Assembly: GCF_002294725.1 (NCBI RefSeq) | Contig: NZ_NSFT01000010.1 | Span: forward strand, 1-64,000 | DNA length: 64,000 bases | DNA from: Mesorhizobium sp. WSM4313 | GTDB taxonomy: Bacteria > Pseudomonadota > Alphaproteobacteria > Rhizobiales > Rhizobiaceae | Direction of reading: 5' to 3' | Shown: positions 16,506 to 25,325 of the stretch, one piece after another | Layout: every line of letters begins with the position of its first letter | Numbering within the stretch: the first letter of the stretch is position 1 | The notes under the pieces: model-generated | Databases searched by the model: none | Seen by the model: the letters and a program-made list of their open reading frames with translations, nothing else | Told to the model about the DNA's origin: nothing | Translations under genes and position numbers: made by a program

Positions 16506-17363
16506 GTGAAACGCCTTTTCAACCGCCTGCTGCCGAAATCCTGGCGCTCGACAGTCGTCACCATTCCGGTCATCCGGCTGCAAGGCCCCATCATGGCCGG
16601 CGGAGGCCAGTTCCGGCCGAGCCTGTCGCTCGCCTCGACGGCCGGCCTGATCGAAAAGGCGTTCGGCTTCGACGCGCCGGCGGTCGCCATCTCGATCAAT
16701 TCGCCGGGCGGCTCGGCGGTGCAGTCGCGATTGATCTTCAAGCGCATCCGCGACCTGGCGGCGGAAAAGAACAAGAAGGTGCTGGTCTTCGTCGAGGACG
16801 TGGCGGCCTCGGGCGGCTACATGATCGCGGTTGCCGGCGACGAGATCTTCGCCGACCCGTCCTCGATCGTCGGCTCGATCGGCGTGGTCTCGGCCTCTTT
16901 CGGCTTCCCGGAGCTGATGAAGAAGATCGGCGTCGAGCGGCGCGTCCACACCGCCGGCCAGAACAAGGCCGTGCTCGATCCGTTCAAGCCCGAGAAGGAG
17001 GAGGACGTCGAACGGCTGAAGGCGCTGCAGCTCGAAGTGCACGAGACCTTCATCGACCTCGTCAAGGAACGGCGCGGCAGCAAGCTCAAGGACGACCCGG
17101 ACCTGTTCACCGGCCTGTTCTGGACCGCCAAGCGCGGTCTCGAGCTCGGCCTTGTCGATGCGCTGGGCGATATGCGTAGCGTGCTCAAGACCCGTTTCGG
17201 CGAGAAGACGCAGCTCAAGCTGATCACCGCGCCGCGCGGTCTGTTCGGCCGTTTCGGCCTGTTCGGCTCGCGCGTTTCGGCGCCGGATATCGCGGCGGCC
17301 GCCGCCAGCGGCGTCCTCGATGCGGCGGAAGAGCGCGCGCTGTGGGCGCGCTTCGGGCTTTGA
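16506..17363 (+). CDS. S49 family serine peptidase (SppA-like)
   Basis: A 285-residue protease of the signal-peptide-peptidase family. The ClpP-like core shows AISINSPGGSAVQSR, EDVAASGGYMIAVAGDEIFA (the Ser is the nucleophile) and SSIVGSIGVVS; a Lys later in the chain completes the Ser-Lys dyad. It is the short single-domain form. There is no clear signal peptide, only a basic amphipathic N-terminus, so membrane association would be peripheral. GTG at 16506 has CCGGAGA ten bases upstream; an in-frame ATG at 16479 is possible. In the family it degrades leader peptides or membrane proteins. Confidence 0.9.
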   Translation: MKRLFNRLLPKSWRSTVVTIPVIRLQGPIMAGGGQFRPSLSLASTAGLIEKAFGFDAPAVAISINSPGGSAVQSRLIFKRIRDLAAEKNKKVLVFVEDVAASGGYMIAVAGDEIFADPSSIVGSIGVVSASFGFPELMKKIGVERRVHTAGQNKAVLDPFKPEKEEDVERLKALQLEVHETFIDLVKERRGSKLKDDPDLFTGLFWTAKRGLELGLVDALGDMRSVLKTRFGEKTQLKLITAPRGLFGRFGLFGSRVSAPDIAAAAASGVLDAAEERALWARFGL

Positions 17364-17447
17364 AAAAGCCATGAATGCGGCTAGCATGGCCGCTTGACCG
17401 ACCCATTCGGCCGGCCTTGCCGCGAGGACGCGGGAGGAGTTTTAGAG

Positions 17448-17633
17448 ATGCCGCAGATCATTTTCTTCGCCGTTGTCGGCGCCGCCGCTTACTTTGGCTA
17501 CCGCGCTTTCGTGCGTGAGGCCGAACGCGTGACGGCCAAGATCCGGCGTACAGAAAGACAGGCGGCGAACGGCACGACGGGCACGCTGGTCAAGGACCCC
17601 AAGACCGGCGAATATCGTCTCGCCAAGGACTGA
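17448..17633 (+). CDS. Small single-span membrane protein
   Basis: A 61-residue protein with one N-terminal membrane segment (about residues 3-19) and a basic cytoplasmic tail ending in DPKTGEYRLAKD. The ATG at 17448 has GGAGGAG eight bases upstream. It ends four bases before the proposed ispE start and its final codons contain the ispE ribosome site, so the two are probably translationally coupled. No known function. Confidence 0.7.
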   Translation: MPQIIFFAVVGAAAYFGYRAFVREAERVTAKIRRTERQAANGTTGTLVKDPKTGEYRLAKD

Positions 17634-17637
17634 TCCC

Positions 17638-18552
17638 ATCTCGCCAGCAGCCGACATCCTGGAGCCCGGCACAGAGGTCCGGACGTGGCTTGCGCCTGCC
17701 AAGATCAACCTGGCGCTGCATGTCATCGGACAGCGCGCCGACGGCTACCATCTCATCGACAGCCTTGCCGTCTTCACCCGCTTCGGCGACCGGCTCGAGA
17801 TCGAGCCGGCGGAAGAGGATGAATTCTCGGTATCCGGCCGTTATGCCGCCGGGCTGCCGCTCGACGGCGACAATCTGGTGGTGAAGGCGCGCGATGCCTT
17901 GCGCCGGGAAGCCGGCATGCAACAGGGATCGCCGGTCGCCATCCGGCTGGAGAAGAACCTGCCCATCGCCTCCGGAGTCGGCGGCGGCTCGAGCGACGCG
18001 GCGGCCGCGCTTAATGGCCTGGCGCGGCTCTGGAAGCTCGATATCGACGACAATTCGCTGGCCCGGATCGGGCTTTCGCTCGGTGCCGACCTGCCGATGT
18101 GCCTCGAATCAAAGCCGCTGATCGCACGCGGTATCGGCGATCAAGTCTCGCCGCTATCCGCCTTTCCTGCGCTTGGGCTGGTGCTGGTCAATCCGGGCAT
18201 CGCGGTCTCGACGCCGGACGTGTTCAAGGCGCTCTCCAGCCGCGATAACGAGAGGCTGCCGCCGCTGCCGAAGCGCCTCGATTTCCACACGATCCGCAAC
18301 TGGCTGGAGACGACGCGCAACGATCTCGAGCCCGCCGCCCGTTCGATCCAGCCGGCGATCGGCGAGGCGCTCAAGGCGCTCAAGCGTGCCGACGCCGCGT
18401 TCGCGCGCATGTCCGGCTCGGGCGCCACCTGTTTCGGCCTGTTCGAGACCGGCAATGTTGCAAAACGCGCGGCGATCGAGATCCGCGCCCGCCACCCCGA
18501 CTGGTTCGTTGCCGCGACGCGCAGCATGGAGGTGAGCGATGGCGAAGCTTGA
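17638..18552 (+). CDS. ispE: 4-diphosphocytidyl-2-C-methyl-D-erythritol kinase, apparent ATC start
   Basis: A 304-residue GHMP kinase of the MEP isoprenoid pathway. The N-terminal WLAPAKINLALHV holds the active-site Lys region, and PIASGVGGGSSDAAAALNGL is the glycine-rich ATP loop. No ATG, GTG or TTG occurs in frame between an upstream stop (17530) and GTG codons at 17875-17878, and a start there would delete the PAKINL motif. ATC at 17638 lies eight bases after AAGGA, in the position expected for a start, so I propose an ATC start, possibly a mutated ATG. The end overlaps moaB by 14 bases. Confidence 0.88.
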   Translation: MSPAADILEPGTEVRTWLAPAKINLALHVIGQRADGYHLIDSLAVFTRFGDRLEIEPAEEDEFSVSGRYAAGLPLDGDNLVVKARDALRREAGMQQGSPVAIRLEKNLPIASGVGGGSSDAAAALNGLARLWKLDIDDNSLARIGLSLGADLPMCLESKPLIARGIGDQVSPLSAFPALGLVLVNPGIAVSTPDVFKALSSRDNERLPPLPKRLDFHTIRNWLETTRNDLEPAARSIQPAIGEALKALKRADAAFARMSGSGATCFGLFETGNVAKRAAIEIRARHPDWFVAATRSMEVSDGEA

Positions 18553-19096
18553 CGAAAGCCGGCCCTTCATTCCGGTGCGCATCGCCGTGCTTACCGTCTC
18601 CGACACGCGCGGCCTCGCCGACGACAAATCCGGACAGACGCTGGCGGATCGCATCGCGGAAGCCGGCCATACGCTCGCCGCGCGCGATATTGTCACCGAC
18701 GACCGCGAAAAGATCCGCGACAAGGTGCTCGGCTGGTCGAAGGACGAAAACATCGATGTCGTGATCACCACCGGCGGCACCGGCTTCACCGGCCGCGACG
18801 TGACGCCGGAGGCGCTGGAGCCGATCTTCGAAAAGCGCATGGACGGCTTTTCGGAAGTCTTCCACCGCATCTCCTACGACAAGATCGGCACGTCGACGAT
18901 CCAGAGCCGGGCAACCGGCGGCGTCGTCAACGCCACCTTCGTCTTCGTGCTGCCGGGCTCGCCCGGCGCCTGCAAGGACGCCTGGGACGGCATCATCAAG
19001 GCGCAGCTCGACTATCGGCACATGCCCTGCAACTTCGTCGAGATCATGCCGCGGCTGGACGAGCATCTCAGGCGCGGCGGCAAGCCCACCTCGTAA
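18539..19096 (+). CDS. moaB: Molybdenum cofactor biosynthesis protein B
   Basis: A 185-residue MogA/MoaB-fold protein that acts on molybdopterin (adenylylation step in the family). Motifs are VLTVSDTRGLADDKSG near the N-terminus, ITTGGTGFTGRDVTPEA in the centre, and VFVLPGSPGACKDAWDGII near the end. It overlaps the ispE end by 14 bases and probably shares that transcript. The next gene is convergent. Confidence 0.93.
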   Translation: MAKLDESRPFIPVRIAVLTVSDTRGLADDKSGQTLADRIAEAGHTLAARDIVTDDREKIRDKVLGWSKDENIDVVITTGGTGFTGRDVTPEALEPIFEKRMDGFSEVFHRISYDKIGTSTIQSRATGGVVNATFVFVLPGSPGACKDAWDGIIKAQLDYRHMPCNFVEIMPRLDEHLRRGGKPTS

Positions 19097-19132
19097 AGCT
19101 CAGTTAAGGCGCCCGGCCGGCCCGGCGGGGCA

Positions 19133-19636
19133 TCATTTCGGCGGCGCGATCCAGATTTCGGCGTTCAGCCTTCTGGTCGCCAGGCCGCGCGCCAGGGCTT
19201 CGGCGCTGCGCGCGCTCTTTGCCAGAGCCGAGGCCTGACGCTTGCTGATGACAAGCCCCTCGGCCAGCGCACGATTGCTCGAGAACACCCTGGCCAGGAA
19301 AGGCGCACGGTTGGCGCGGGCGCGTGAAAAGCGCGCCGGCATGGTCTGTTTCGCCGTGTGCGCCACGACTTCGTCGATCCAGCCCTCGGCGAGCCGCGCC
19401 CCTGGCTCGAGCAGGAGCAGCCAGTCGCCCTTGGCCTGGCCGATACCGGCGCCGATCCCGCCGGTCGCATAGTGGCAGCCGGCATGCTCGGCCACCCGGT
19501 GCGTCTGATCGGTCGAGCCTTGATCGCAGACGATCACGTCGCGCACGACGCCTTCAACCGCGCCGCCGACCAGCGAGGCGAGCGTACGGGCAAGCCCCTC
19601 TTCGTCGTTGCGGGTTTCGATAAGGACGCTGAGCAT
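19133..19636 (-). CDS. Glycosyltransferase family 2-like protein, short form
   Basis: A 167-residue protein that begins like a GT-A domain: SVLIETRNDEEGLARTLASL, then VIVCDQGSTDQTHRVAEHAG and GDWLLLLEPGARL, where EPGAR replaces the usual metal-binding DxD. It lacks the C-terminal half and membrane part of most family 2 enzymes. Either it is a specialised short member or it is non-catalytic. It is convergent with moaB and the spacer is only 36 bases. Confidence 0.7.
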   Translation of the reverse strand: MLSVLIETRNDEEGLARTLASLVGGAVEGVVRDVIVCDQGSTDQTHRVAEHAGCHYATGGIGAGIGQAKGDWLLLLEPGARLAEGWIDEVVAHTAKQTMPARFSRARANRAPFLARVFSSNRALAEGLVISKRQASALAKSARSAEALARGLATRRLNAEIWIAPPK

Positions 19637-19733
19637 TTTAGCCGAATAGCGGAAAGTGCGGCGATGCGCCAGTTGTGCGCTTCAAGCGAAAAAGTTCTTG
19701 CTTTGTTCTCTTCGGTGAAATAGGAATAGTTTC

Positions 19734-20939
19734 ATGAACAGAGCGATTCGACAGCCTGCCGACAGTCCCTGGGAGAGGGCGAAAATGGAACAGATCGTGC
19801 GAGCCGACATTGCCGCTTTCGGAGCAGGCCGAGCCGAGATGGCAAACGTGATGATCGAGCAGAGCGGCATGCGCGTGCGGCCCGATCGAAATCGCGGCCG
19901 CTCGGCCGGGATCAATCCGTCCGGCCGGTTCGAGCCGATCAGCCGGCATGTGTTCGACGACGGCTGGAACTCGCTGGAGGAACTGCCGCCGTTCAAGACG
20001 GAAGTGCAGGTCGAAAAGCCGCGCACCATCATCACGCGCAACGAGTCGCCTGACATCTCCTTCGACCGTTCGATCAACCCCTATCGCGGCTGCGAGCATG
20101 GCTGCGTCTACTGCTTCGCCAGGCCGACGCATGCCTTCATGGGCCTGTCGCCGGGGCTCGATTTCGAATCGAAGCTGTTCGCCAAGCCGGATGCCGCGCG
20201 CATGCTGGACAGGGAATTGTCAAAACCGGGCTACCAGCCGCGCACGATCGCTATCGGCACCAATACCGATCCCTACCAGCCGATCGAGAAGCAATACCGC
20301 ATCATGCGCGAGATCCTGGAAGTGCTGGAAGCGCGCGGCCATCCGGTCGGCATCGTCACCAAGTCGGCGCTGGTGACACGCGACATCGACATCCTGTCGC
20401 GCATGGCCGAGCGCGGCCTTGCCAAGGTGGCGCTGTCGGTGACGACGCTCGACCGCATGCTGGCGAGAACGATGGAACCCCGCGCCTCGACCCCGACGAA
20501 GCGGCTGGAGGCGATCAGGCAGCTTTCGGACGCCGGCATCCCGGCATCGGTCATGGTGGCGCCGATTATTCCGGGGCTTACCGATCCGGAGATGGAGCGC
20601 ATCCTCGATTCGGCTAGAGCCGCCGGCGCGCGGGAGGCCGGCTATGTCATCCTGCGCCTGCCGCTCGAAGTGGCGCCGATCTTCAAGGACTGGCTGTTGC
20701 GCCATTATCCCGACCGCTACCGGCATGTGATGTCGCTTATCCGCTCGATGCGCGACGGCAAGGATTACGATTCCGAATGGGGCAAGCGCATGAAGGGCGC
20801 CGGTCCCTATGCCTGGCAGATCGGCCGGCGCTTCGAGATCGCCGCCAAGCGGCTCGGCCTCAATGTCGAGCGGCGGCAGCTTCGCACCGACCAATTCGTC
20901 GCAGGCGCCAGTGCCGGCGAGCAGCTGATGCTGCTTTGA
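19734..20939 (+). CDS. PA0069/SPL-type radical SAM protein
   Basis: A 401-residue radical SAM protein. The 4Fe-4S motif is CEHGCVYC in [20 protein letters not shown], followed by [18 protein letters not shown] and [13 protein letters not shown], as in the PA0069 group related to spore photoproduct lyase. The true substrate is unknown; DNA or RNA repair is often suggested by that relation. The ATG at 19734 has AGGA; alternatives at 19785 and 19842 also have purine-rich leaders, so the first 36 residues are uncertain. Confidence 0.88.
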   Translation: MNRAIRQPADSPWERAKMEQIVRADIAAFGAGRAEMANVMIEQSGMRVRPDRNRGRSAGINPSGRFEPISRHVFDDGWNSLEELPPFKTEVQVEKPRTIITRNESPDISFDRSINPYRGCEHGCVYCFARPTHAFMGLSPGLDFESKLFAKPDAARMLDRELSKPGYQPRTIAIGTNTDPYQPIEKQYRIMREILEVLEARGHPVGIVTKSALVTRDIDILSRMAERGLAKVALSVTTLDRMLARTMEPRASTPTKRLEAIRQLSDAGIPASVMVAPIIPGLTDPEMERILDSARAAGAREAGYVILRLPLEVAPIFKDWLLRHYPDRYRHVMSLIRSMRDGKDYDSEWGKRMKGAGPYAWQIGRRFEIAAKRLGLNVERRQLRTDQFVAGASAGEQLMLL

Positions 20940-21133
20940 CGCCAGCGCCGGCCATGACGACCGGCGCTAAGCACTTCCAGGCAAAGCGATTTTCGGTCTG
21001 GAATTGCCATTTGTTTCGAAATCCCGTCCGGCCCCTGTCCCCCGGCTGTGAGACGGTGCCTTCCCGGTCCGACGCCCCATCCGACCCGGAAGGACTTGCG
21101 GAGAATCGGAGCCGATGCGAACCTCGCCGCACC

Positions 21134-21832
21134 ATGGCTCGCGCGCGTTCCGATTCTCCGCTTCTCTTTGAAATGGTCGAGAAGCCCGACTTCTCGATCG
21201 AGACGAAAGCGATAGCCGACGGGCTGTGGCCGGTCGCCGGCATGGACGAGGCCGGCCGCGGTCCGCTCGCCGGTCCGGTGGTGGCCGCCGCGGTGGTGCT
21301 CAACCCCGCCAACATTCCCGAAGGGCTCGACGATTCCAAGCGCCTCACCCATTTGCAGCGCGAGGCGCTGTTTCTCAAGATTCTCGGCTCGGCGCTCAGC
21401 ATCTCGATGGCTTCGATCAGCGCCGAAGGCATCGACAACAGCAACATTTTGAAAGCCAGCCTCGAAGCGATGTGCCGCGCCGCCGCCGGCCTGTCCTTGC
21501 GGCCGAAGCTCGCCCTGGCCGACGGCCGCGACATACCGCCAGGTCTCGCCTGCGAAGCCCGCGCGCTCATCAAGGGCGACCAGCGCTCGCAATCGATCGC
21601 CGCCGCCTCGATCGTCGCCAAGGTGATGCGCGACCGCATGATGTGCGGCTGCGGCGGACATCACGAGCACTACGGCTTCGAAGTGCATATGGGTTACGCG
21701 ACGGTCCGCCACCGCACCGCGATCGAGGCGCATGGGCCGGTGGCACGGCTCCACCGGGCCTCGTTCGCGCCGTTCCGGTTGGGTGGGGTTGAGATGGCGG
21801 AAGAGGAAGAGAGCCTCGCCGGGCTGGAGTAG
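21134..21832 (+). CDS. rnhB: Ribonuclease HII
   Basis: A 232-residue enzyme that cleaves RNA in RNA-DNA hybrids and removes misincorporated ribonucleotides. The acidic catalytic set is visible as [20 protein letters not shown] (Asp, Glu), ALADGRDIP (Asp), and [13 protein letters not shown] (Asp). [11 protein letters not shown] near the end is also typical. The frame extends upstream to 20777, but the region before 21134 has no gene-like composition; ATG at 21134 or 21173 are the candidates. A short acidic tail follows the catalytic core. Confidence 0.93.
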   Translation: MARARSDSPLLFEMVEKPDFSIETKAIADGLWPVAGMDEAGRGPLAGPVVAAAVVLNPANIPEGLDDSKRLTHLQREALFLKILGSALSISMASISAEGIDNSNILKASLEAMCRAAAGLSLRPKLALADGRDIPPGLACEARALIKGDQRSQSIAAASIVAKVMRDRMMCGCGGHHEHYGFEVHMGYATVRHRTAIEAHGPVARLHRASFAPFRLGGVEMAEEEESLAGLE

Positions 21833-22222
21833 TTAGCTGATCTCCCCCAATGTGGTTACGGCTTGCGGACATCCTCTGTCAGTGGCGTGACTGATCGACC
21901 TGAGGCTTGATTGCCGGGTGGTTCCCCCAATCCGTCGCTGCTTCGCAGCGCCACCTTTCCCCCTGCGGAGGGAAAGGAAGGGAGCGTTGCTGGACGAGCA
22001 TTGACGGCAAAAAGCTTGGCGCCTTCCTCTACCCCCGTCGATCGGGGAGAGGTGGCTCGGCGGAGCCGAGACGAAGTGGGGGTCGACCTGCGCTACATAA
22101 GACAAATGCATGCGCCAAGCTGCCATGCACGCTATCGCCAAGACCAGCTGCTCGGAAATGTGTGCATAGCGTAGCCCCTTGTGGGGGAGATTGGCAGCTT
22201 CGGCGCCGCGCTCCTTCCAAAC
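21833..22222. repeat. Mosaic of palindromic repeats between rnhB and the ATP synthase genes
   Basis: This 445-base gap has no gene. It contains pieces of the CTCCCCC...GGGGGAG family: CTTTCCCCCTGCGGAGGGAAAGG (in two arms), CTACCCCCGTCGATCGGGGAG, a GGCTCGGCGGAGCC palindrome, and a final CCCCTTGTGGGGGAGATTGG. They look like several elements inserted next to or into each other. Confidence 0.7.
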
Positions 22223-22254
22223 AAAAAAGCCGCCGGGTTGCCCAGGCAGCTTTT
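22223..22254 (-). terminator. Terminator of the F0 ATP synthase operon
   Basis: On the - strand AGCTGCC-TGGGCAACCC-GGCGGCT is followed by TTTTTTG. The stem is seven pairs, extended by an inner GGG/CCC. It lies 24 bases after the atpF stop codon. The A-run on the other side could make it work in both directions. Confidence 0.8.
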
Positions 22255-22277
22255 GAGTTCGAAGTTTCGAAGTCAGC

Positions 22278-22769
22278 TCAGTTCAGCTTGGCCTTCACAT
22301 CATTGAGCGCCGACTTGAACAGATCCGCGCCGGTCTTGACGTCGACCTTGGCGGCGAGCAGCGTGCGGGCGGCTTCGACGGCGATGTCGACGGCGGTGGC
22401 GCGCACTTCGCTGACCGCCTCGCGCTCGGCCTGGCTGATCTTCTGCTCGGCAAGCGCGGTGCGCCGGGCGACATAGTCCTCGGTCTTCTTGGCCGCCTCG
22501 GAGGCAAGCAAGTCAGCCTCGCGTTTGGCGGCAGCGACGATGTCGGCGGCCTCCTTCTCGGCTTCCTTGCGCTTCTGCTGATACTGGCGCAGCAGCTGCT
22601 GGGCCTCCTCGCGCAGGCGCCGTGCCTCTTCGAGCTCGCTGCTGATCTTGGCCGCGCGGGCGTCGAGCGACTTGGCAAGCATGCCCGGCACCCTCAGATA
22701 GATGACGGCGCCGAGGAAGATGATCAGGGCGATGGTGGCCCAGAGCGTGGCGAGTGATGTGGCGTCCAT
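22278..22769 (-). CDS. atpF: F0F1 ATP synthase subunit b
   Basis: A 163-residue stator subunit: an N-terminal membrane helix (about residues 7-26) followed by a long charged coiled coil rich in Glu, Lys, Ala and Arg. The ATG at 22769 has GAGGAG seven bases upstream; a further ATG at 22784 overlaps the b' gene. It is the last gene of the I-a-c-b'-b cluster and is followed by a terminator. Separate F0 and F1 clusters are normal in alphaproteobacteria. Confidence 0.95.
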   Translation of the reverse strand: MDATSLATLWATIALIIFLGAVIYLRVPGMLAKSLDARAAKISSELEEARRLREEAQQLLRQYQQKRKEAEKEAADIVAAAKREADLLASEAAKKTEDYVARRTALAEQKISQAEREAVSEVRATAVDIAVEAARTLLAAKVDVKTGADLFKSALNDVKAKLN

Positions 22770-22780
22770 GATCCCGCTCC

Positions 22781-23362
22781 TCACCGGCTCGCGGATTTGA
22801 CCGCGGCCGCGATTTCGGCCTTGTCGGCCTTGCCGCCGACAAGCGCCTCGACGATGGCCGAGGTCGTGTCCTCGGCGATAGTGCCGACTTCCTTCATCGC
22901 CTTGGCCTTGATCGAGGCGATGCTCGCCTCGGCCTCGCCAAGCTTCTTCTCAAGCTCGGCCTCGAGCTTCTTGCGCGTGCCCTCGGCTTGCGCCTTGGCG
23001 GCGTCGTTCGCCTGCTGGCCGATCTTGTTGGCGTTGACCTTGGCTTCCGCCAGTTCCTGCTCATAGGCAGCAACCGCGGCGTCCGCCTCGCCCTTCAGCC
23101 TTGCGGCATGGTCGAGGTCCTGGGTGATGCGGTCGTTGCGGACATCGATGATGCCGCCAAGACGCGGCATCACAACCCGCTTCAGGAACAGGTAGAAGAG
23201 CCCGAAGGTGATGACCAGCCACAGGATCTGCGACGGGAAGGTTTTGGCATCGAACGGCGGGAACGCTTCATGCTCCGCGGCAGGCACAGCAGTGCCGGCA
23301 TGCGTATCGCCCTCGGCCGCGGCCGGCGCTGCTTCTTGCGCATAGGCAGATGTCACGAACAT
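22781..23362 (-). CDS. atpG: F0F1 ATP synthase subunit b'
   Basis: A 193-residue second b-type stator subunit. After about 35 Ala/Glu-rich residues there is one membrane helix (SQILWLVITFGLFYLFLKRV) and then a long coiled coil. The N-terminus looks like a short signal peptide (FVTSAYAQEA). Alphaproteobacteria and cyanobacteria use one b and one b' instead of two b. It ends 12 bases before the atpF start. Confidence 0.95.
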   Translation of the reverse strand: MFVTSAYAQEAAPAAAEGDTHAGTAVPAAEHEAFPPFDAKTFPSQILWLVITFGLFYLFLKRVVMPRLGGIIDVRNDRITQDLDHAARLKGEADAAVAAYEQELAEAKVNANKIGQQANDAAKAQAEGTRKKLEAELEKKLGEAEASIASIKAKAMKEVGTIAEDTTSAIVEALVGGKADKAEIAAAVKSASR

Positions 23363-23422
23363 CTCATTCCCCTGTCCCTAGAACGGGCCGCACCATGCGG
23401 CCCCTTTCGTCAGCGCCGGCTC

Positions 23423-23647
23423 TTACTTGAAGACCAGGAGCAGAGCGATCAGGAGCGAGAAGATGCCCAGAGCTTCGGTCACCGCGAAGCCGAAGATCAG
23501 GCGGCCGAACTGGCCGTCGGCAGCCGACGGGTTGCGGAGCGCACCCGAGAGGTAGCTGCCGAAGATGTTGCCGAGGCCGATGCCCGCGCCGCCCATGCCG
23601 ATGCAGGCGATACCAGCGCCGATAGCAGCTGCTGCAGTTGCGTCCAT
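23423..23647 (-). CDS. atpE: F0F1 ATP synthase subunit c
   Basis: A 74-residue hairpin of two membrane helices that forms the rotor ring. Helix 1 has the packing pattern [20 protein letters not shown], the loop is ALRNPSA, and helix 2 carries the proton-binding Glu in [10 protein letters not shown]. Full length and normal. It lies between the a and b' genes. Confidence 0.97.
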   Translation of the reverse strand: MDATAAAAIGAGIACIGMGGAGIGLGNIFGSYLSGALRNPSAADGQFGRLIFGFAVTEALGIFSLLIALLLVFK

Positions 23648-23722
23648 TTCAAAACTCCTGTGGTTTCTCTGTTCGTTGAAGTTGGTACGTTGGGTAAGCT
23701 GGCGCCGGGGCGCCGGTGAAAA

Positions 23723-24481
23723 TCAGTGGCTCGGGTGCAGGGCGTCGTTCAGATACATGCAGGTCAGCACCGCGAACACATAGGCCTGCAGGAAGGCGAC
23801 CAGCAGCTCGAGCGCCGAGAGCGCGACCGCCATGGCAAGCGGCAGCACCGAGCCGGCGATACCGACGGCGCCAAACGCGCTCAGGCTGACGACGAAGCCC
23901 GAGAACACTTTCAGCGTGATGTGGCCGGCCAGCATATTGGCGAAAAGACGAACCGAGAGGCTGACGGGCCTCGAGACGAAGGAGATGATTTCGATCGCCA
24001 CCACCAGCGGCAGAAGATAGCCCGGCACGCCATGCGGCACGAACAGCTTGAGGAAGCCGAAGCCGTGCTTGGCGAAGCCGTAGACGAGGACCGTGCCGAT
24101 GACCAGGATCGCCAGCGTGAAGGTGACGATGATGTGGCTGGTAACGGTGAAGAAATAAGGGAACAGGCCGATCAGGTTGGCGACCAGCACGAACATGAAC
24201 AGCGAGAACACCAGCGGGAAGAACTGCATGCCCTGCTTGCCCGCGGCATCGCGAAGCATGTTGCCGACGAATTCGTAGGCCATTTCGGACACCGACTGCA
24301 GGCGACCGGGAATCAAGGCCCGGCTGGCGGTGCTCATATAGAGGAAGGCGGAGGCCAGGACGATCGTCACGACCATGAACAAAGAGGAGTTGGTGAAAGA
24401 TACGTCGTAGCCGCCGATATGCAGCGGGATGATCGGATGGATCTGGAACTGGTGGATCGGATCGACCTTGTCAGCAGCCAC
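23723..24481 (-). CDS. atpB: F0F1 ATP synthase subunit a
   Basis: A 252-residue membrane protein with five to six helices that provides the proton half-channels. The essential Arg is in [14 protein letters not shown]. It starts [20 protein letters not shown] and ends in ALHPSH. It is the second gene of the cluster, with atpI before it and atpE after it. Confidence 0.97.
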   Translation of the reverse strand: MAADKVDPIHQFQIHPIIPLHIGGYDVSFTNSSLFMVVTIVLASAFLYMSTASRALIPGRLQSVSEMAYEFVGNMLRDAAGKQGMQFFPLVFSLFMFVLVANLIGLFPYFFTVTSHIIVTFTLAILVIGTVLVYGFAKHGFGFLKLFVPHGVPGYLLPLVVAIEIISFVSRPVSLSVRLFANMLAGHITLKVFSGFVVSLSAFGAVGIAGSVLPLAMAVALSALELLVAFLQAYVFAVLTCMYLNDALHPSH

Positions 24482-24546
24482 TTTAAATCCCCGTCAAAGC
24501 CATAAACGGCTTTTAAGTTCACTTTAGCGCCCTGCGGCGCCTCACT

Positions 24547-24939
24547 TCATTCTCTCGGCTCGCGCGGCTTGCCGCCCTGGCCGAATTCCGATGCCAGTCC
24601 CGCCGAGCGCAGGACATTGAGTATGCCTGCGCCAAAGCCCAGCAACAGGCCGACGATCAGACCCCAGGGCGCTATTCCCGCCAGACGGTCGATGATCCAG
24701 CCCAAGCCGACACCGACCACCACTCCGGCGATGAACTCGCTGGACAGCTTCAGCGCCTGACCGTAACCGGTCGCAGCTTTCGCTTCGTCTTTCCCCTCGG
24801 ACCGGTCCGTGCGTCTCGTCGCAAGCGATGCTTCGAGGTCGCGCCGGCGGCGCTCAAGTTCGTCGTCGCGGATGGTGGCTTCTGGCTGCCTGCCGCGGCC
24901 GGTTTCTCCGGTTCCGTCTGGCCCGGTTTTGTCGGCCAT
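24547..24939 (-). CDS. atpI: ATP synthase protein I (AtpI)
   Basis: A 130-residue protein: a charged N-terminal half (residues 1-65), then two membrane helices with FIAGVVVGVGLGWIIDRLAG and GLIVGLLLGFGAGI, the AtpI/Mg2+-transport-like pattern that helps c-ring assembly. AGGGGGG lies five bases before the ATG at 24939. It opens the F0 operon; its promoter should lie in 24940-25100. Confidence 0.9.
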   Translation of the reverse strand: MADKTGPDGTGETGRGRQPEATIRDDELERRRRDLEASLATRRTDRSEGKDEAKAATGYGQALKLSSEFIAGVVVGVGLGWIIDRLAGIAPWGLIVGLLLGFGAGILNVLRSAGLASEFGQGGKPREPRE

Positions 24940-25199
24940 CGCAACCCCCCTGCCCGGGCAGACGATTGCCGTCCGTCCGCTTCTAAAGTCGCCGGCAACA
25001 TAGTTAGAGGGTCCGCCCCCGTCAAGCCACGGGCCAAACTTCCGAGCGATGGATTTTTAGCAGTTAAATCAATGGTTTATCGAGGTGCGACATCGTGCCC
25101 TTCACGCCTGCGTGAGGTAACGGCGCGAATCCGCGCGACAAGGCGCGTCCGCCCAGGCATTGCCGGGCGTCGAAGGAAGGATAGCCGGGGCGGTGTTTG

Positions 25200-25220
25200 G
25201 GCGGCTCAGTTTGAGCCGCC
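25200..25220. repeat. Perfect hairpin GGCGGCTCA-GTT-TGAGCCGCC
   Basis: Nine-base arms with a three-base loop, in the gap between atpI and the wall hydrolase gene. No T-run follows on either strand, so it is not a standard terminator. It directly precedes the family D repeat. Confidence 0.5.
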
Positions 25221-25221
25221 T

Positions 25222-25318
25222 AAGCGCGTCGCGATCCTTCAGATTCGCTCCACGCGCTTCAGTTTTTGATTTCGCGCGTGTCTTCCCGAACCGCTTACCA
25301 CTTTCGGGAGACATGCTT
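25222..25318. repeat. Dispersed repeat, family D, copy 2
   Basis: AAGCGCGTCGCGATCC, CCACGCGCTTCAGTTTTTG and CTTTCGGGAGACATGC appear in the same order as in the 16267-16375 copy. The gap 25038-25325 holds this and the hairpin just before it, and no gene. Confidence 0.65.
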
Positions 25319-25325
25319 TAGCGGC

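Noticed and set aside
20940-21133. A 5' extension of rnhB back to 20777
   Set aside because: The extension overlaps the radical SAM gene and translates a decayed repeat; RNase HII of normal length starts at 21134 or 21173.
25200-25220. Terminator of the wall hydrolase gene
   Set aside because: The stem is strong, but no T-run follows on the - strand, and it lies 106 bases beyond the stop.
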